A stretch of DNA of 64,000 nt from Primorskyibacter flagellatus (GCF_014638275.1 NZ_BMFJ01000001.1:310001-374000), one strand, 5' to 3'. Positions 27,341 to 35,981 are shown, counted from the first letter of the stretch. Numbers and translations: made by a program. The notes: generated from the sequence alone by a model not told the origin.

Positions 27341-27916
27341 TCAGAAAATGTGATTGATCAGATGCACGTCCCAGCCCGGATTCAGCCGCTGGATGGTGGT
27401 AACCGAGAGATTGTCGATCTTCTGGCCGAGCGTCAATGCCGGGTCCTCGCCGCGGGCGCGGCCCAGTTGGGTCAGGATCATCCCGAAATGGCCGACGACG
27501 ATAATGTCCGCCGCATTGTGGGCGTGCAGCCGGTCCAGCGCCCGGGCCACGCGGTCGGCCACCGTATTCCAGCTTTCGCCGTTCGGGGGCGCAAGGTCCC
27601 CAGGTGTTTCCCAGAAAACGCGGGAAAGGTCGGGGTGCGTGTCCGCGGCCTCGCGGAAGTGCTTTCCGTCCCAGTCCCCGAAGTCGAATTCGCGCAGGTC
27701 CGGATCGTGCGGCAGGCGGTGGCGCGTGCCGGCGATGGCGTCGGCCGTCTGCACGGCGCGCGAAAGGTCGGAAGAGATCACCAGTGCGCCCGGGGGCAGG
27801 GCGGCTTCAAGCCGGGCCAGCGCGGCGGTGTCGGAGAGGTCGGCGGGCACGTCGCGCCAGCCGACGAAGGTTTTTTCGTGCGTCGGCCCATGTCGGACCA
27901 TGTGGAACCGGGTCAC
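27341..27916 (-). CDS. histidine phosphatase family protein (CobC-like)
   Basis: A 191-residue phosphatase with the RHG motif MVRHGPTH near residue 6, where the His becomes phosphorylated, and the second catalytic His in VVGHFGMILTQL near 150; LREFDFGDWDG and PPNGESW are typical. I use GTG 27916, whose GTGA overlaps the cobU stop by 4 bases; the ATG at 27901 is the alternative. Coupling to cobU suggests it is the alpha-ribazole phosphatase of cobalamin assembly (CobC), the usual neighbour, but the family is broad and this stays an inference. Confidence 0.83.
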   Translation of the reverse strand: MTRFHMVRHGPTHEKTFVGWRDVPADLSDTAALARLEAALPPGALVISSDLSRAVQTADAIAGTRHRLPHDPDLREFDFGDWDGKHFREAADTHPDLSRVFWETPGDLAPPNGESWNTVADRVARALDRLHAHNAADIIVVGHFGMILTQLGRARGEDPALTLGQKIDNLSVTTIQRLNPGWDVHLINHIF

Positions 27917-28434
27917 GCGAGTGTTCCCTTCAACACGTTCGGAAGGCCCGCGACGACCTGCACCACGCGGTCGGCGCGGGCAGCCATCACGATGTTCAGG
28001 CGGCCCTGCGCCTCGCGGAAACGGCGCCCGAGCGCGGTGTCGGGAACAATGCCCGAGCCGACCTCGTTGCTGACAAGCCAGACCGGGGCGGGGCAATGGT
28101 CGAGCGCCTTCATCAGGTCGGTCGTGGCGGCGTCGACATCCTGTTCGGCCAGCATCAGGTTGGTGAGCCAGAGCGTCAGGCAGTCGATCAAAACGGCGTG
28201 ATCGGCGTTGACCTGCCGAAGCGCGCCGGAAAGGTCGGTCGGGGCTTCGCGGGTGGTCCACCGCGCACCGCGCCTTTCGACGTGGCGCGCGATTTTTTCT
28301 GTCATTTCAGCGTCGAAGGCCTGGGCGGTGGCGATGTAGTAGGGTCGTCCTCCGGCAGACAGTATAGCATTTTCGGCAAAAGCCGACTTGCCCGAGGCCG
28401 CTCCGCCAAGCACCAGGGTCACGGGCGCTGCCAT
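27913..28434 (-). CDS. cobU: adenosylcobinamide kinase/guanylyltransferase
   Basis: Bifunctional enzyme that phosphorylates adenosylcobinamide and then attaches GMP, activating it for nucleotide-loop assembly of vitamin B12. The 173-residue product has Walker A GGAASGKSAFAE (residues 10-21), YYIATAQAFDAEM, DCLTLWLTNLM near 86, SNEVGSGIVPD near 120 and GRRFREAQGRLN, matching CobU/CobP. ATG 28434 follows GGGACAAG. It is divergent from rpoH across 120 bases. No cobalamin riboswitch is visible in that gap. Confidence 0.95.
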   Translation of the reverse strand: MAAPVTLVLGGAASGKSAFAENAILSAGGRPYYIATAQAFDAEMTEKIARHVERRGARWTTREAPTDLSGALRQVNADHAVLIDCLTLWLTNLMLAEQDVDAATTDLMKALDHCPAPVWLVSNEVGSGIVPDTALGRRFREAQGRLNIVMAARADRVVQVVAGLPNVLKGTLA

Positions 28435-28451
28435 ATTCTTGTCCCATCTCG

Positions 28452-28481
28452 TGAACCAAATCCGGGTTTCAAGCGTATAGC
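28452..28481 (+). promoter_or_regulatory. candidate ECF (RpoE-like) promoter of rpoH
   Basis: TGAACC (28452-28457), an 18-base spacer, then TATAGC (28476-28481) inside CGTATAG. This fits the Rhodobacter RpoE pattern TGATCC-N18-TA(A/T)A with one change in the -35. It predicts a start near 28488 and a 67-base leader. In Rhodobacter sphaeroides rpoHII is a known direct RpoE target in the singlet-oxygen response, which makes the position sensible. Not proven by sequence. Confidence 0.5.
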
Positions 28482-28554
28482 TCATAGCAACGATAAGACA
28501 ACCGTACCGGCCCTGCACAATTGCCGGAGGCCGGACCGTCATACCGGGGGGTCC

Positions 28555-29433
28555 ATGGCACAAGAACATTCGACCGACATGTCTCTTTCGCGGCGCGCCA
28601 TGAAGGCGGAGCTGCTGGATGCGGAGACCGAACTGCGGCTTGCCTACGCCTGGCGCGACGACCGGGATGAAGCGGCACTGCACCGGTTGATCACGGCTTA
28701 CATGCGGCTGGCGATCTCCATGGCGTCGAAGTATCGCCGGTACGGCGCACCGATCAACGACCTGATCCAGGAGGCCGGGCTGGGCCTGATGAAGGCGGCG
28801 GACAAGTTCGATCCGGACCGGGGCGTTCGCTTTTCGACTTACGCTGTATGGTGGATCAAGGCATCCATTCAGGACTACGTGATGCGCAACTGGTCGATGG
28901 TGCGAACCGGGTCCACGTCCTCCCAGAAATCCCTGTTTTTCAACATGCGACGGGTTCAGGCCCGGATAGAACGCGAGGCGCTTGGCCGGGGAGAGCTGCT
29001 GGACAAGCACCAGTTGCACCAGATGATCGCCACCGAGGTTGGCGTTCCCCTGCGTGATGTCGAGATGATGGACGGGCGGCTCTCCGGCTCGGACTTTTCG
29101 CTGAACGCCACGCAGTCGATGGAGGACGAGGGGCGCGAGTGGATCGACACGATCGAGGACGACAGCGCACAGGCCTCGGACGTGGTGGAAGAGCGTCATG
29201 ACAGGGTGCGGCTGCGCGGCTGGCTGGCCGAGGCGCTGTCCTCTCTCAATGACCGCGAAACGCTGATCGTGCGGGAGCGCAAGCTGCGCGATGCCCCGCG
29301 CACGCTGGAGAGCCTGGGCGAGGAGCTCGGTCTGTCCAAGGAGCGCGTCCGGCAACTTGAGGCGGCGGCGTTCAAGAAGATGCGCCGTCATCTTGAACAG
29401 AATGGGGCCGGGGCGGAAACGCTGCTGAACTGA
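28555..29433 (+). CDS. rpoH: RNA polymerase sigma factor of the RpoH family (RpoHII-like)
   Basis: A 292-residue alternative sigma factor for heat and oxidative stress. Region 2 is evident (NDLIQEAGLGLMKAADKFDP, FSTYAVWWIKASIQDYVMRNWSMV); the segment SQKSLFFNMRRVQARIE is the RpoH-box core-binding region; region 4 ends LGEELGLSKERVRQLEAAAFKKMRRHL. The start MAQEHSTDMSLSRRAMKAELLD resembles the RpoHII rather than the RpoHI paralogue of Rhodobacter, as I remember it. The region ahead of ATG 28555 has only a weak G-rich ribosome site, so translation control is possible. Convergent with the flavin oxidoreductase; an RpoH-type promoter is seen near hsp20 in the same window. Confidence 0.93.
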   Translation: MAQEHSTDMSLSRRAMKAELLDAETELRLAYAWRDDRDEAALHRLITAYMRLAISMASKYRRYGAPINDLIQEAGLGLMKAADKFDPDRGVRFSTYAVWWIKASIQDYVMRNWSMVRTGSTSSQKSLFFNMRRVQARIEREALGRGELLDKHQLHQMIATEVGVPLRDVEMMDGRLSGSDFSLNATQSMEDEGREWIDTIEDDSAQASDVVEERHDRVRLRGWLAEALSSLNDRETLIVRERKLRDAPRTLESLGEELGLSKERVRQLEAAAFKKMRRHLEQNGAGAETLLN

Positions 29434-29472
29434 CGGGATCTGCCCGCGCGTTGCGTGCGGAAGGAATGTGAG

Positions 29473-29503
29473 ACGGGGCCGGGAGGAATTCCCGGCCCCG
29501 TTT
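29473..29503 (+). terminator. intrinsic terminator of rpoH
   Basis: ACGGGGCCGGG (29473-29483) and CCCGGCCCCGT (29491-29501) form an 11-bp stem with a 7-base loop, followed by TT. It lies 40 bases after the rpoH stop and 26 bases before the convergent oxidoreductase stop. Confidence 0.85.
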
Positions 29504-29528
29504 CGTCATGTCTGCCGTTCCGGCTGCG

Positions 29529-30899
29529 TCAGGCCGCACGGACCTTCTGTGTGCCCAGGGCCGCGCCGAACAGACCCTTGGGGTCGTATTTCGACCGGAG
29601 GGCGGACAGGCGGGCGGCGACAGGGGTGCTGTGCGCCAGATCGATCCGGCCGGGTTGGTCCAAGTCGCAATATCCGACATAGACCCCGGCTTTCATTGGT
29701 GCGGCGGCGTCCATCGCGGCGCGCAGCCAGGCCATCTGGTCGGCGTCCTTCGTCTCATCCTGCCAGACCGTGTAGATCGCGCCGAAGTGACGCGCGATGC
29801 GGGAGAAGGCCGCGTCGCCGGTCTGGATGCCGTGACCGGAGCCGGGCGAGACGATCGCAAAGCTCATCGGCGAAGGGGCCGCCTTGAGCGCGGTGACGAA
29901 ATGTTCCAGCACGGTCGCGGTGTCCGCGTCGGACCAGAGGCTGTCGACGGCGAAGCGGTGGCCCTTGGGTGCGCCCGCGCCGGTCATCTGGTACAGGTCC
30001 GCAACCGCGGTCGGCATGGCGGGAACCTCGACGAATGCGCCTTCCGGGGCATCTGCGAAGACCTCTGCCAGGATCGACTGCGCCTGTTCCTCACTTTCAC
30101 CGAAGACCGTGACAATGGCGGAGATGGCGGTCATGTGGCCGATCGGGGAGGCTTCGGTCGAAATCCTGAGCGTCACCTCCACCTGCGCCGGGGCGCGGCG
30201 GGCGGCGGTGTCGATCCAGGCGGCGACGGCGGCATGGTGATCCGCCCCGTAGACTCGGACGGCGGTCATGATGGCGGGCTTGGCCTCCTTCAGCTTCAGC
30301 CGGTAGCTGGTGACGATGCCGAAGAAGCCGGGGCCGGCGCCGCGGACCGCCCAGAACAGGTCCGGGTGTTCCGTCGCGCTGACGTGCAGCAGTTCACCGT
30401 CCGGGGTGACGATGTCCGCACCTTCGACGAGGAAGCAGGCGATGCCCCACTCACCGGAGTTCCAGCCGACGCCGCCGCCCAGAAGGTAGCCGCCGAGCGC
30501 GACGCTGGCGCAGTGACCGACCGGGAAGGCGAGACCGAGACGGGTCAATTCCTCGTTCAGGCGGGCGTTGGTCACCGAGGGGCCGGTTTCGCAGGTCCGG
30601 GTGGCGACGTTGATGCGCAGATGATTGAGCGCTTCGAGGTCGATCACCACGTCGGCCTGGCTTGCGATGCCGGTGAAATGGTGGCCGCTGCCGCGGGGAG
30701 AGACGGTCAGGCCGTTGGCGGCGGCAAAGCGCACCGCCTCCTGCACGTCTGCGGCATTGGCTGCCCGCACGATGTAGCGGGCGCGGACGGCCGGTTTGCG
30801 GCCGTTCCAGATCAGGTCGTCTGCGGCAGCACCGAACCCGGGGTCGAAAGCGGTTACCAGCTTGCCGGTAAGACGCTTTCTCAAAGTTGCTTCGTTCAT
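29529..30899 (-). CDS. FAD-binding oxidoreductase, berberine-bridge type
   Basis: A 456-residue flavoprotein of the FAD_binding_4/BBE family, which oxidises sugars, alcohols or alkaloids with O2 or another acceptor. PRGSGHHFTG holds His73, the usual 8-alpha-histidyl FAD site, and FPVGHCASVALGG holds Cys130 at the usual 6-S-cysteinyl site, so a bicovalent flavin is expected. The C-terminal BBE segment is SKYDPKGLFGA. No signal peptide. ATG 30899 has GGAGAAAG 5 bases upstream; ATG 30911 lacks one. Downstream of two PNPOx-fold genes on the same strand, from which it is separated by 225 bases containing tandem repeats. Substrate unknown. Confidence 0.85.
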   Translation of the reverse strand: MNEATLRKRLTGKLVTAFDPGFGAAADDLIWNGRKPAVRARYIVRAANAADVQEAVRFAAANGLTVSPRGSGHHFTGIASQADVVIDLEALNHLRINVATRTCETGPSVTNARLNEELTRLGLAFPVGHCASVALGGYLLGGGVGWNSGEWGIACFLVEGADIVTPDGELLHVSATEHPDLFWAVRGAGPGFFGIVTSYRLKLKEAKPAIMTAVRVYGADHHAAVAAWIDTAARRAPAQVEVTLRISTEASPIGHMTAISAIVTVFGESEEQAQSILAEVFADAPEGAFVEVPAMPTAVADLYQMTGAGAPKGHRFAVDSLWSDADTATVLEHFVTALKAAPSPMSFAIVSPGSGHGIQTGDAAFSRIARHFGAIYTVWQDETKDADQMAWLRAAMDAAAPMKAGVYVGYCDLDQPGRIDLAHSTPVAARLSALRSKYDPKGLFGAALGTQKVRAA

Positions 30900-31084
30900 G
30901 TCTTTCTCCAATGGTAAGTCAAAATCCCTCGGGCCGGCGGGACAGCCGGCTTTCGGGCGGATCGTTCAAAAAGGGTCTGCGGGGCATGTGCCGTTGGCTG
31001 TTTCAGGGCCTCTGGCGCCGGTGCTGCCGCATGGCGCCTGATAGGCTGCGGCGCGGAGGAAGGCTTGTTAAGAAAACCCTCTCC

Positions 31085-31115
31085 GAATGCTAAAGAATGC
31101 TAAAAGACTGCTAAG
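31085..31115. repeat. three tandem 10-11 bp repeats
   Basis: GAATGCTAAA (31085-31094), GAATGCTAAAA (31095-31105) and GACTGCTAAG (31106-31115) are in direct, helically phased order. They lie about 190 bases upstream of the oxidoreductase start and just after the stop of the PNPOx-GAF-winged-helix gene. A 6-bp hairpin AAGACT/AGTCTT (31104-31109, 31114-31119) overlaps the third unit and could end transcription of the regulator gene. OmpR-type winged helices commonly bind such phased direct repeats. Confidence 0.6.
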
Positions 31116-31124
31116 TCTTGCGGC

Positions 31125-32462
31125 TCAGTCCGTGATTTCCACCAGAGTCAGCCCGCAGAGCACGTTCAGACGGAACCGGCCGCGCCCTGTCTTGTCGATG
31201 CGCAGGCAGGCGTTGCGCTCCTCCAGCCGCTTGCGCAGCAGGATCAGCCGGGCGTCGAGGTTCTCCGCATGAGCGGGCAGGCGGAGAGAGCCGTCGAGTC
31301 GCAGTTCGCGCGTGGTGAAATCGGTGCGGCCGGTGTCGGCATGTTCGCGCGCGAGTCGCCAGAGGATCGCCCCGGCCACCCCCTTGATGAGATAGTCGTT
31401 GTCGAGGAAAACGCTTTGGTCCAGCGGATGGAAGCGCAGGGCGACCCCGCCGCTGACCGGGGGCGGGGCGGTGTCCTCGGGGCCTTCCGCCTCGGGTTCG
31501 TCGCGCTGGAGCAGGGTGATGCGCAGCGCAAGGTGCGCGGCGCAGGTGGCAAGCGCGTCCTCCATCTCGAAGTCGAATCGCATGGGTTCGGGCGTTTCGG
31601 CAAAGAGCACGCCAATGCAGGTGCTGCCGGACATCAGCGGCAGGGCGATCTGGCTGCCGGGTTCGGTCAGGCCGGGGAAGGGGATCTGACGGCCCGGACC
31701 GGCAACCAGCCCGGCGGCCCGCGCGGTTTCGCTGATCGAGGCGCCGTAGCCATAGTCGCTGGTCATGTGGCAGATTCGGATTGGCACGCATTCCCGGGCG
31801 GCGACGCCGATGACTCCTTCCCCGAAGGCCACTTCGGAGCCGATGCCGGATCGAGGGTATCCGTGCGAGGCGACGGTAAACAGACGACGCGCGCCGTCGC
31901 CGACCATCAGCACCATGGTGTTCGAGATGTCGAAACGGTCGTGCAGCGTCACCACCGCCGCGTCGAGCAGGTCGTCGAGGTCGGTGCAGGCGTCCATCGC
32001 GGCGCAGGTCGCGCGGGTGGCGGCCAGCAGGGGGCGCGGCACGGGCCGGGGCGGGATGGCGTGGCCGGCGACGGGTTCGATACTGCGCACGCTGAAGATG
32101 TCGGCGCCAAGCAGGCGGAACACGCCGTCCATCCCGTGGTGAGAGGCGATCCCGGCAAGCTTGGCCTTCATGGTCTCGAAGATCGGGCCTTCGGTGCGGG
32201 TTTCTATATAGTCGAGGTCAAGCCGGTACTGGGCAAAGGTTTCCGGATCGGCGATCTGAACCGCGGCCATGCGGGTGGTCATCAGGTTCGCGCGGGTCTT
32301 GTTGAAGAACTGGTAGGAGAGCGCGACGTGCTGCGGATCGACGTAGTGCACCTGGCTGATCATCGACACGTTCGGCATGCCGTCTTCGTCGAGAGTGGCC
32401 ATGATGGAGGCATAGACACCCTCCATCGCGCTGCGCAGGGGTTCCAGGCTTGGCGCTGTCAC
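31125..32462 (-). CDS. PNPOx-fold / GAF / winged-helix protein
   Basis: A 445-residue multidomain protein. Residues 1-120 look like a pyridoxamine-phosphate-oxidase split barrel (IMATLDEDGMPNVSMISQVHYVD, then NLMTTRMAAVQIADPE). About 145-320 is a GAF sensor domain (FDISNTMVLMVGDGARRLFTVASHGYP, SEVAFGEGVIGVAARE, IALPLMSGSTCIGVLFAE). The last 100 residues (ILWRLAREH, DFTTRELRLD, LILLRKRLEERNACLRI) resemble an OmpR-type winged helix. A ligand-sensing transcription factor is the natural reading; flavin, heme or F420 may bind the split barrel. Its ATGA start overlaps the stop of the upstream PNPOx gene by 4 bases, so the two are coupled. I do not recognise a named family. Confidence 0.75.
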   Translation of the reverse strand: MTAPSLEPLRSAMEGVYASIMATLDEDGMPNVSMISQVHYVDPQHVALSYQFFNKTRANLMTTRMAAVQIADPETFAQYRLDLDYIETRTEGPIFETMKAKLAGIASHHGMDGVFRLLGADIFSVRSIEPVAGHAIPPRPVPRPLLAATRATCAAMDACTDLDDLLDAAVVTLHDRFDISNTMVLMVGDGARRLFTVASHGYPRSGIGSEVAFGEGVIGVAARECVPIRICHMTSDYGYGASISETARAAGLVAGPGRQIPFPGLTEPGSQIALPLMSGSTCIGVLFAETPEPMRFDFEMEDALATCAAHLALRITLLQRDEPEAEGPEDTAPPPVSGGVALRFHPLDQSVFLDNDYLIKGVAGAILWRLAREHADTGRTDFTTRELRLDGSLRLPAHAENLDARLILLRKRLEERNACLRIDKTGRGRFRLNVLCGLTLVEITD

Positions 32463-33019
32463 GGCCGGAGCTCCGCACCCGCGCCGGGGCCCGGGGTCTG
32501 GGTGAAGATGCGTTCGGGCTCCACCTCCACGGCGATCATGTCCTCGGTATCCGCGAAGAGCCAGCCGGCGGCGAGCTCCTTCGTGAAGCCGATTTCGGCA
32601 AGGCCTTCGCAGAATAGCAGCCCCTGACGTTCGATTTCGGGCATGTCCTCGGGGCGGGCGGGGGTGATGACCGCCGTTTCCGCCTTGATCTGGAAGGCGC
32701 GGTGGTGCTGGTTCGACCCGGTGAAGGTGACGGCGACACGACTGCCCTCGCGCAGGGCGTCGATGACGGGTTTTCCCGCGCCGCGCGACATGATGATCCG
32801 CAGCCGGGTCGGCGAAAGGGCGCGGCAGGCTGCGGCGGCGGCGCTGGTCGGGCGCCCCTCCGCGGTACGCGCGGCCAGCAGGATCGTCGCGCCCGACTGG
32901 GCCAGAGCCAGCAGGTCGGGGGTCAGCATGACGCGGCCCGAGCGCAGCGCGCTCTGGTCCGTCCAGGCGCGGATGTCTGCCTCGGGTGTCGTCGGTCGGG
33001 CTGCGGTGCGGAACGTCAT
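32459..33019 (-). CDS. PNPOx-fold protein
   Basis: A 186-residue protein with a pyridoxamine-phosphate-oxidase-like split barrel: GATILLAARTAEGRPTSAAAAACRAL, RLRIIMSRGAGKPVIDALREGSRVAVTFT and FQIKAETAVI are the expected strands for FMN- or heme-binding members. There is no signal peptide. The ATG at 33019 lacks a clear ribosome site and ATG 32929 is an alternative that would drop 30 residues. Coupled by a 4-base overlap to the downstream GAF/winged-helix gene and divergent from coaBC across 198 bases, in which I see no clear promoter. Enzymatic role unknown. Confidence 0.75.
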   Translation of the reverse strand: MTFRTAARPTTPEADIRAWTDQSALRSGRVMLTPDLLALAQSGATILLAARTAEGRPTSAAAAACRALSPTRLRIIMSRGAGKPVIDALREGSRVAVTFTGSNQHHRAFQIKAETAVITPARPEDMPEIERQGLLFCEGLAEIGFTKELAAGWLFADTEDMIAVEVEPERIFTQTPGPGAGAELRP

Positions 33020-33217
33020 CGGTGTTGCGGAGAAAGCCGCCCCTTCCGGAGCGATGACAGAGTCTTTAGTGCGGAGCCGGGCCGTTTGCCAAGCGTTTTG
33101 CGCAGGATCGCCCCCGCACCGTCGGCGGGTGCCGCTTGTCTTGGCCCCGGGCGCGCCCTAGTGTCGGCAGCGCTTGCCGAGTTCGCAGGCGCGCAGGGTG
33201 CAATCCGGGGGGCGGCG

Positions 33218-34411
33218 ATGCTGTCGGGCAAGACCATTCTTCTCATCATCGGGGGCGGTATCGCGGCCTACAAGTCGCTGGACCTGATCCGTCGGCTGCG
33301 GGACCGTGGCGCAGCGGTGGTGCCTGTGATGACGCAGGCAGCGGGGGAGTTCGTAACGCCCCTGTCGGTGTCCGCGCTGGCTGGTCGCAAGGTCTATTCC
33401 GACCTGTTCGACCTGACCGACGAGGCTGAGATGGGGCATATCCAGCTGTCGCGCGCCGCTGACCTGATCGTGGTGGCCCCTGCGACGGCGGACCTGATCG
33501 GAAAGGTTGCGGGCGGGCTGGCGGGGGACATGGCCTCCACCCTGCTGATGGCGACGGATACCGATGTGCTGATGGCCCCGGCGATGAACGTGCGGATGTG
33601 GCTGCATCCCTCGGTACAGAAGAACGTGGCGCAGCTGCGGGAGCAGGGGGTGGCGTTTGTCGGCCCGAACGAGGGCGACATGGCCTGTGGCGAATACGGT
33701 CCCGGACGCATGTCGGAGCCGCTGGAGATCGTCACGGCGGTGGAGGCGAAGCTGGCCGCCGGTCCGCTGAAGGGGCGGCGGGTGCTGGTGACCTCCGGTC
33801 CGACGCATGAGCCGATCGACCCGGTACGCTACATCGCGAACCGGTCTTCGGGTGTGCAGGGGACGGCGATTGCCCGCTCGCTCGCGGCGCTCGGGGCTGA
33901 GGTGGTCTTTGTCACCGGACCGGCGGACGTGCCCCCGCCCGAAGGCGTGCAGGTGATCAGGGTCCAGTCTGCGTCGGAAATGGCCGATGCGGTCGCGGCG
34001 GCCCTGCCGGTCGATGCGGCGGTGATGGCGGCCGCGGTGGCGGACTGGCGGGTCAAGACGGCCTCGGGGTCGAAGATCAAGAAGGTCGCGGGGGCGCTGC
34101 CGGTGCTCGAGTTCGAGGAGAATCCCGACATACTGGCCACCGTGTCGCAGATGGCGAGCGGGCGGCCCGCACTGGTGGTGGGGTTCGCGGCAGAGACGGA
34201 TGACGTCGTCGCCCATGCCACGGCAAAGCGCGCGCGCAAGGGCTGCGACTGGATCGTGGCAAACGACGTATCCCCGGCCACCGGTATCATGGGCGGGACG
34301 GAGAATGCCGTGGTGCTGATTTCCGACGCGGGGGCCGAGGAATGGCCGCGCATGGGCAAGCAGGCGGTGGCAGACCGGCTGGCCAAGCGGATCGCGGCGG
34401 AGATCGGGTGA
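33218..34411 (+). CDS. coaBC: bifunctional phosphopantothenoylcysteine synthetase/decarboxylase
   Basis: Carries out two steps of coenzyme A synthesis: CTP-dependent joining of phosphopantothenate with cysteine (CoaB, C-terminal half) and FMN-dependent decarboxylation (CoaC, N-terminal half). The 397-residue product shows [31 protein letters not shown] and the catalytic Cys motif [15 protein letters not shown] near residue 158, then the CoaB part [33 protein letters not shown] and the KIKK site near 289. ATG 33218 follows a G-rich box. It is followed 28 bases later by dut, an arrangement seen in many proteobacteria. Confidence 0.96.
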   Translation: MLSGKTILLIIGGGIAAYKSLDLIRRLRDRGAAVVPVMTQAAGEFVTPLSVSALAGRKVYSDLFDLTDEAEMGHIQLSRAADLIVVAPATADLIGKVAGGLAGDMASTLLMATDTDVLMAPAMNVRMWLHPSVQKNVAQLREQGVAFVGPNEGDMACGEYGPGRMSEPLEIVTAVEAKLAAGPLKGRRVLVTSGPTHEPIDPVRYIANRSSGVQGTAIARSLAALGAEVVFVTGPADVPPPEGVQVIRVQSASEMADAVAAALPVDAAVMAAAVADWRVKTASGSKIKKVAGALPVLEFEENPDILATVSQMASGRPALVVGFAAETDDVVAHATAKRARKGCDWIVANDVSPATGIMGGTENAVVLISDAGAEEWPRMGKQAVADRLAKRIAAEIG

Positions 34412-34412
34412 T

Positions 34413-34444
34413 GCCTCCGGCGGGAGTATTTTCGGCAAGATGAA
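34413..34444 (+). repeat. dispersed CTCCGGCGGG-ATATTT repeat, copy 1
   Basis: GCCTCCGGCGGGAGTATTTT followed by CGGCAAGATGAA fills the whole gap between coaBC and dut. Related copies are at 52491-52520, 57291-57358 (minus orientation) and 59761-59798. Here the ATG in the element's GGCAAGATGAA end is the predicted start codon of dut. Confidence 0.75.
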
Positions 34445-34895
34445 GCGGATCGGGATCACACGGGTCGAGGGGGCGGATGTATCGGTTGCCCTGCCGTCCT
34501 ATGCCTCTGCCGGAGCGGCGGGGGCGGATGTGCGCGCGAACCTTGCCGATCGCGGTCAGGTGGTGATCGCACCGGGTGCGCGGGCGCTGGTGCCGACGGG
34601 TCTGCGCATGGCGATACCGGAGGGGTTCGAAGTGCAGGTCCGCCCCCGCTCCGGGCTGGCGCTGAAGCACGGGGTGACTGTGGCGAACGCGCCGGGCACC
34701 GTGGACAGCGATTACCGCGGGGAGGTCGGGGTGATCCTGGTGAACCTCGGGGCGGAGGCCTTCGTGGTGGCGCACGGCGACCGGGTCGCGCAACTGGTGG
34801 TGGCGCCGGTGGTGCAGGCGGCGTTCGGGATCGTGGAAGAGCTGGACGCGACGGAGCGGGGCTCCGGCGGGTTCGGGTCGACTGGACGCGGCTGA
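34440..34895 (+). CDS. dut: dUTP diphosphatase
   Basis: Trimeric dUTPase that removes dUTP and supplies dUMP for thymidylate synthesis. All five motifs are present in 151 residues: [11 protein letters not shown] (1), [12 protein letters not shown] (2), [17 protein letters not shown] (3), GDRVAQLV (4) and the C-terminal [10 protein letters not shown] (5) that closes over the active site. The start ATG 34440 lies inside a dispersed intergenic repeat. No ribosome site of usual strength is placed before it: GGGAG is about 17 bases away and GGCAAG is adjacent. The stop overlaps the next start by one base (TGATG). Confidence 0.95.
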   Translation: MKRIGITRVEGADVSVALPSYASAGAAGADVRANLADRGQVVIAPGARALVPTGLRMAIPEGFEVQVRPRSGLALKHGVTVANAPGTVDSDYRGEVGVILVNLGAEAFVVAHGDRVAQLVVAPVVQAAFGIVEELDATERGSGGFGSTGRG

Positions 34896-35956
34896 TGCTG
34901 CTGGTTCTCGTCATTGCCGGCGTGATCTGGGGCGCGGGTCTACTGACAGGTGCTCCGGTTCGGCTGCGGCTGGCGGGGATCGGGCTGCTCTGGCTGGGTG
35001 TCGTGCTGGGGCATGTGGTCCTGCCTGAGCGCCACGGACTGCGGCTCGCCACCGGCGGATCGGCGGCGCCCTGGCTGCTGCTTGGCGGGATGGTTGCGGT
35101 CGTGATGGGGTATCGCGCGGCGCTCGGCTGGCTGAAGCGGCGGGTGCATGTGCCGGAGCCCGTCGTTGCGGACGGGCCGTTCCGGGAGGCGGAATTGCGG
35201 CGGTATGCCCGCCATATCATCCTGCGTGAGGTCGGCGGGCCGGGGCAGGTGAAGCTGAAACAGGCAAGGGTGCTGGTGATCGGAGCGGGGGGCCTCGGTT
35301 CGCCCGCGCTGATGTATCTTGCCGCCGCCGGGGTCGGGACCATCGGGTTGATCGACGATGACTCGGTTGATGCGACGAACCTGCAGCGGCAGGTGATCCA
35401 CGGGGATGCGGACATCGGGCGGCCCAAGGTGCAGTCCGCGACGGACCGGCTGCGCGGGCTGAACCCGTTCGTGGAGATCAGGCCTTATGGACGGCGGCTG
35501 GTGGCGGAGGAGGCCGAGGCGCTGTTCGCCGATTATGACGTGATCCTAGACGGGACGGACAATTTCGATACGCGGTACCTGGTGAACCGGGTGGCCGCGG
35601 CGCAGGGCAAGCCTTTGATTTCCGGCGCGCTGACGCAGTGGGAGGGGCAGGTTTCTGTGTTCGATCCGGCACTGGGGGACCCCTGTTACCAATGCGTCTT
35701 TCCGGAAGCGCCCGCTCCCGGCCTCGCACCGTCCTGCGCGGAGGCGGGCGTGATCGGCCCGCTGCCGGGCGTCGTCGGGTCGATGATGGCGGTGGAGGCG
35801 GTAAAGGTCATCACCGGGGCGGGCGCGGCCCTGCGCGGAGAGATGCTGATCTATGACGCGCTTTGGGGCGAGACGCGGAAAATTCGCGTGAAGCCGCGCG
35901 CGGACTGTCCCGTTTGCCACGGGAGAGGACTGGCGAAGGACACGGGCAGGGCCTAG
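34895..35956 (+). CDS. membrane-anchored MoeB/ThiF-type adenylyltransferase
   Basis: A 353-residue E1-like enzyme that adenylates the C-terminal Gly-Gly of a sulfur-carrier protein such as MoaD or ThiS. The first 80 residues hold three hydrophobic segments (LLVLVIAGVIWGAGLL, IGLLWLGVVLGHVVL, PWLLLGGMVAVVMGY) absent from E. coli MoeB. The catalytic body has RYARHIILREVGGPGQ, GAGGLGSPALMYLAAAGVG, DDDSVDATNLQRQV and the zinc motifs CYQC and CPVC. So the enzyme is likely tethered to the inner membrane. It overlaps dut by 1 base. Whether it serves molybdopterin, thiamine or both cannot be decided here. Confidence 0.88.
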   Translation: MLLVLVIAGVIWGAGLLTGAPVRLRLAGIGLLWLGVVLGHVVLPERHGLRLATGGSAAPWLLLGGMVAVVMGYRAALGWLKRRVHVPEPVVADGPFREAELRRYARHIILREVGGPGQVKLKQARVLVIGAGGLGSPALMYLAAAGVGTIGLIDDDSVDATNLQRQVIHGDADIGRPKVQSATDRLRGLNPFVEIRPYGRRLVAEEAEALFADYDVILDGTDNFDTRYLVNRVAAAQGKPLISGALTQWEGQVSVFDPALGDPCYQCVFPEAPAPGLAPSCAEAGVIGPLPGVVGSMMAVEAVKVITGAGAALRGEMLIYDALWGETRKIRVKPRADCPVCHGRGLAKDTGRA

Positions 35957-35981
35957 GTTTCCGGTCAAAGGAGAACCGCTC

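Noticed and set aside
28435-28554. Cobalamin riboswitch between cobU and rpoH
   Set aside because: The gap is only 120 bases and lacks the conserved B12-box sequence.
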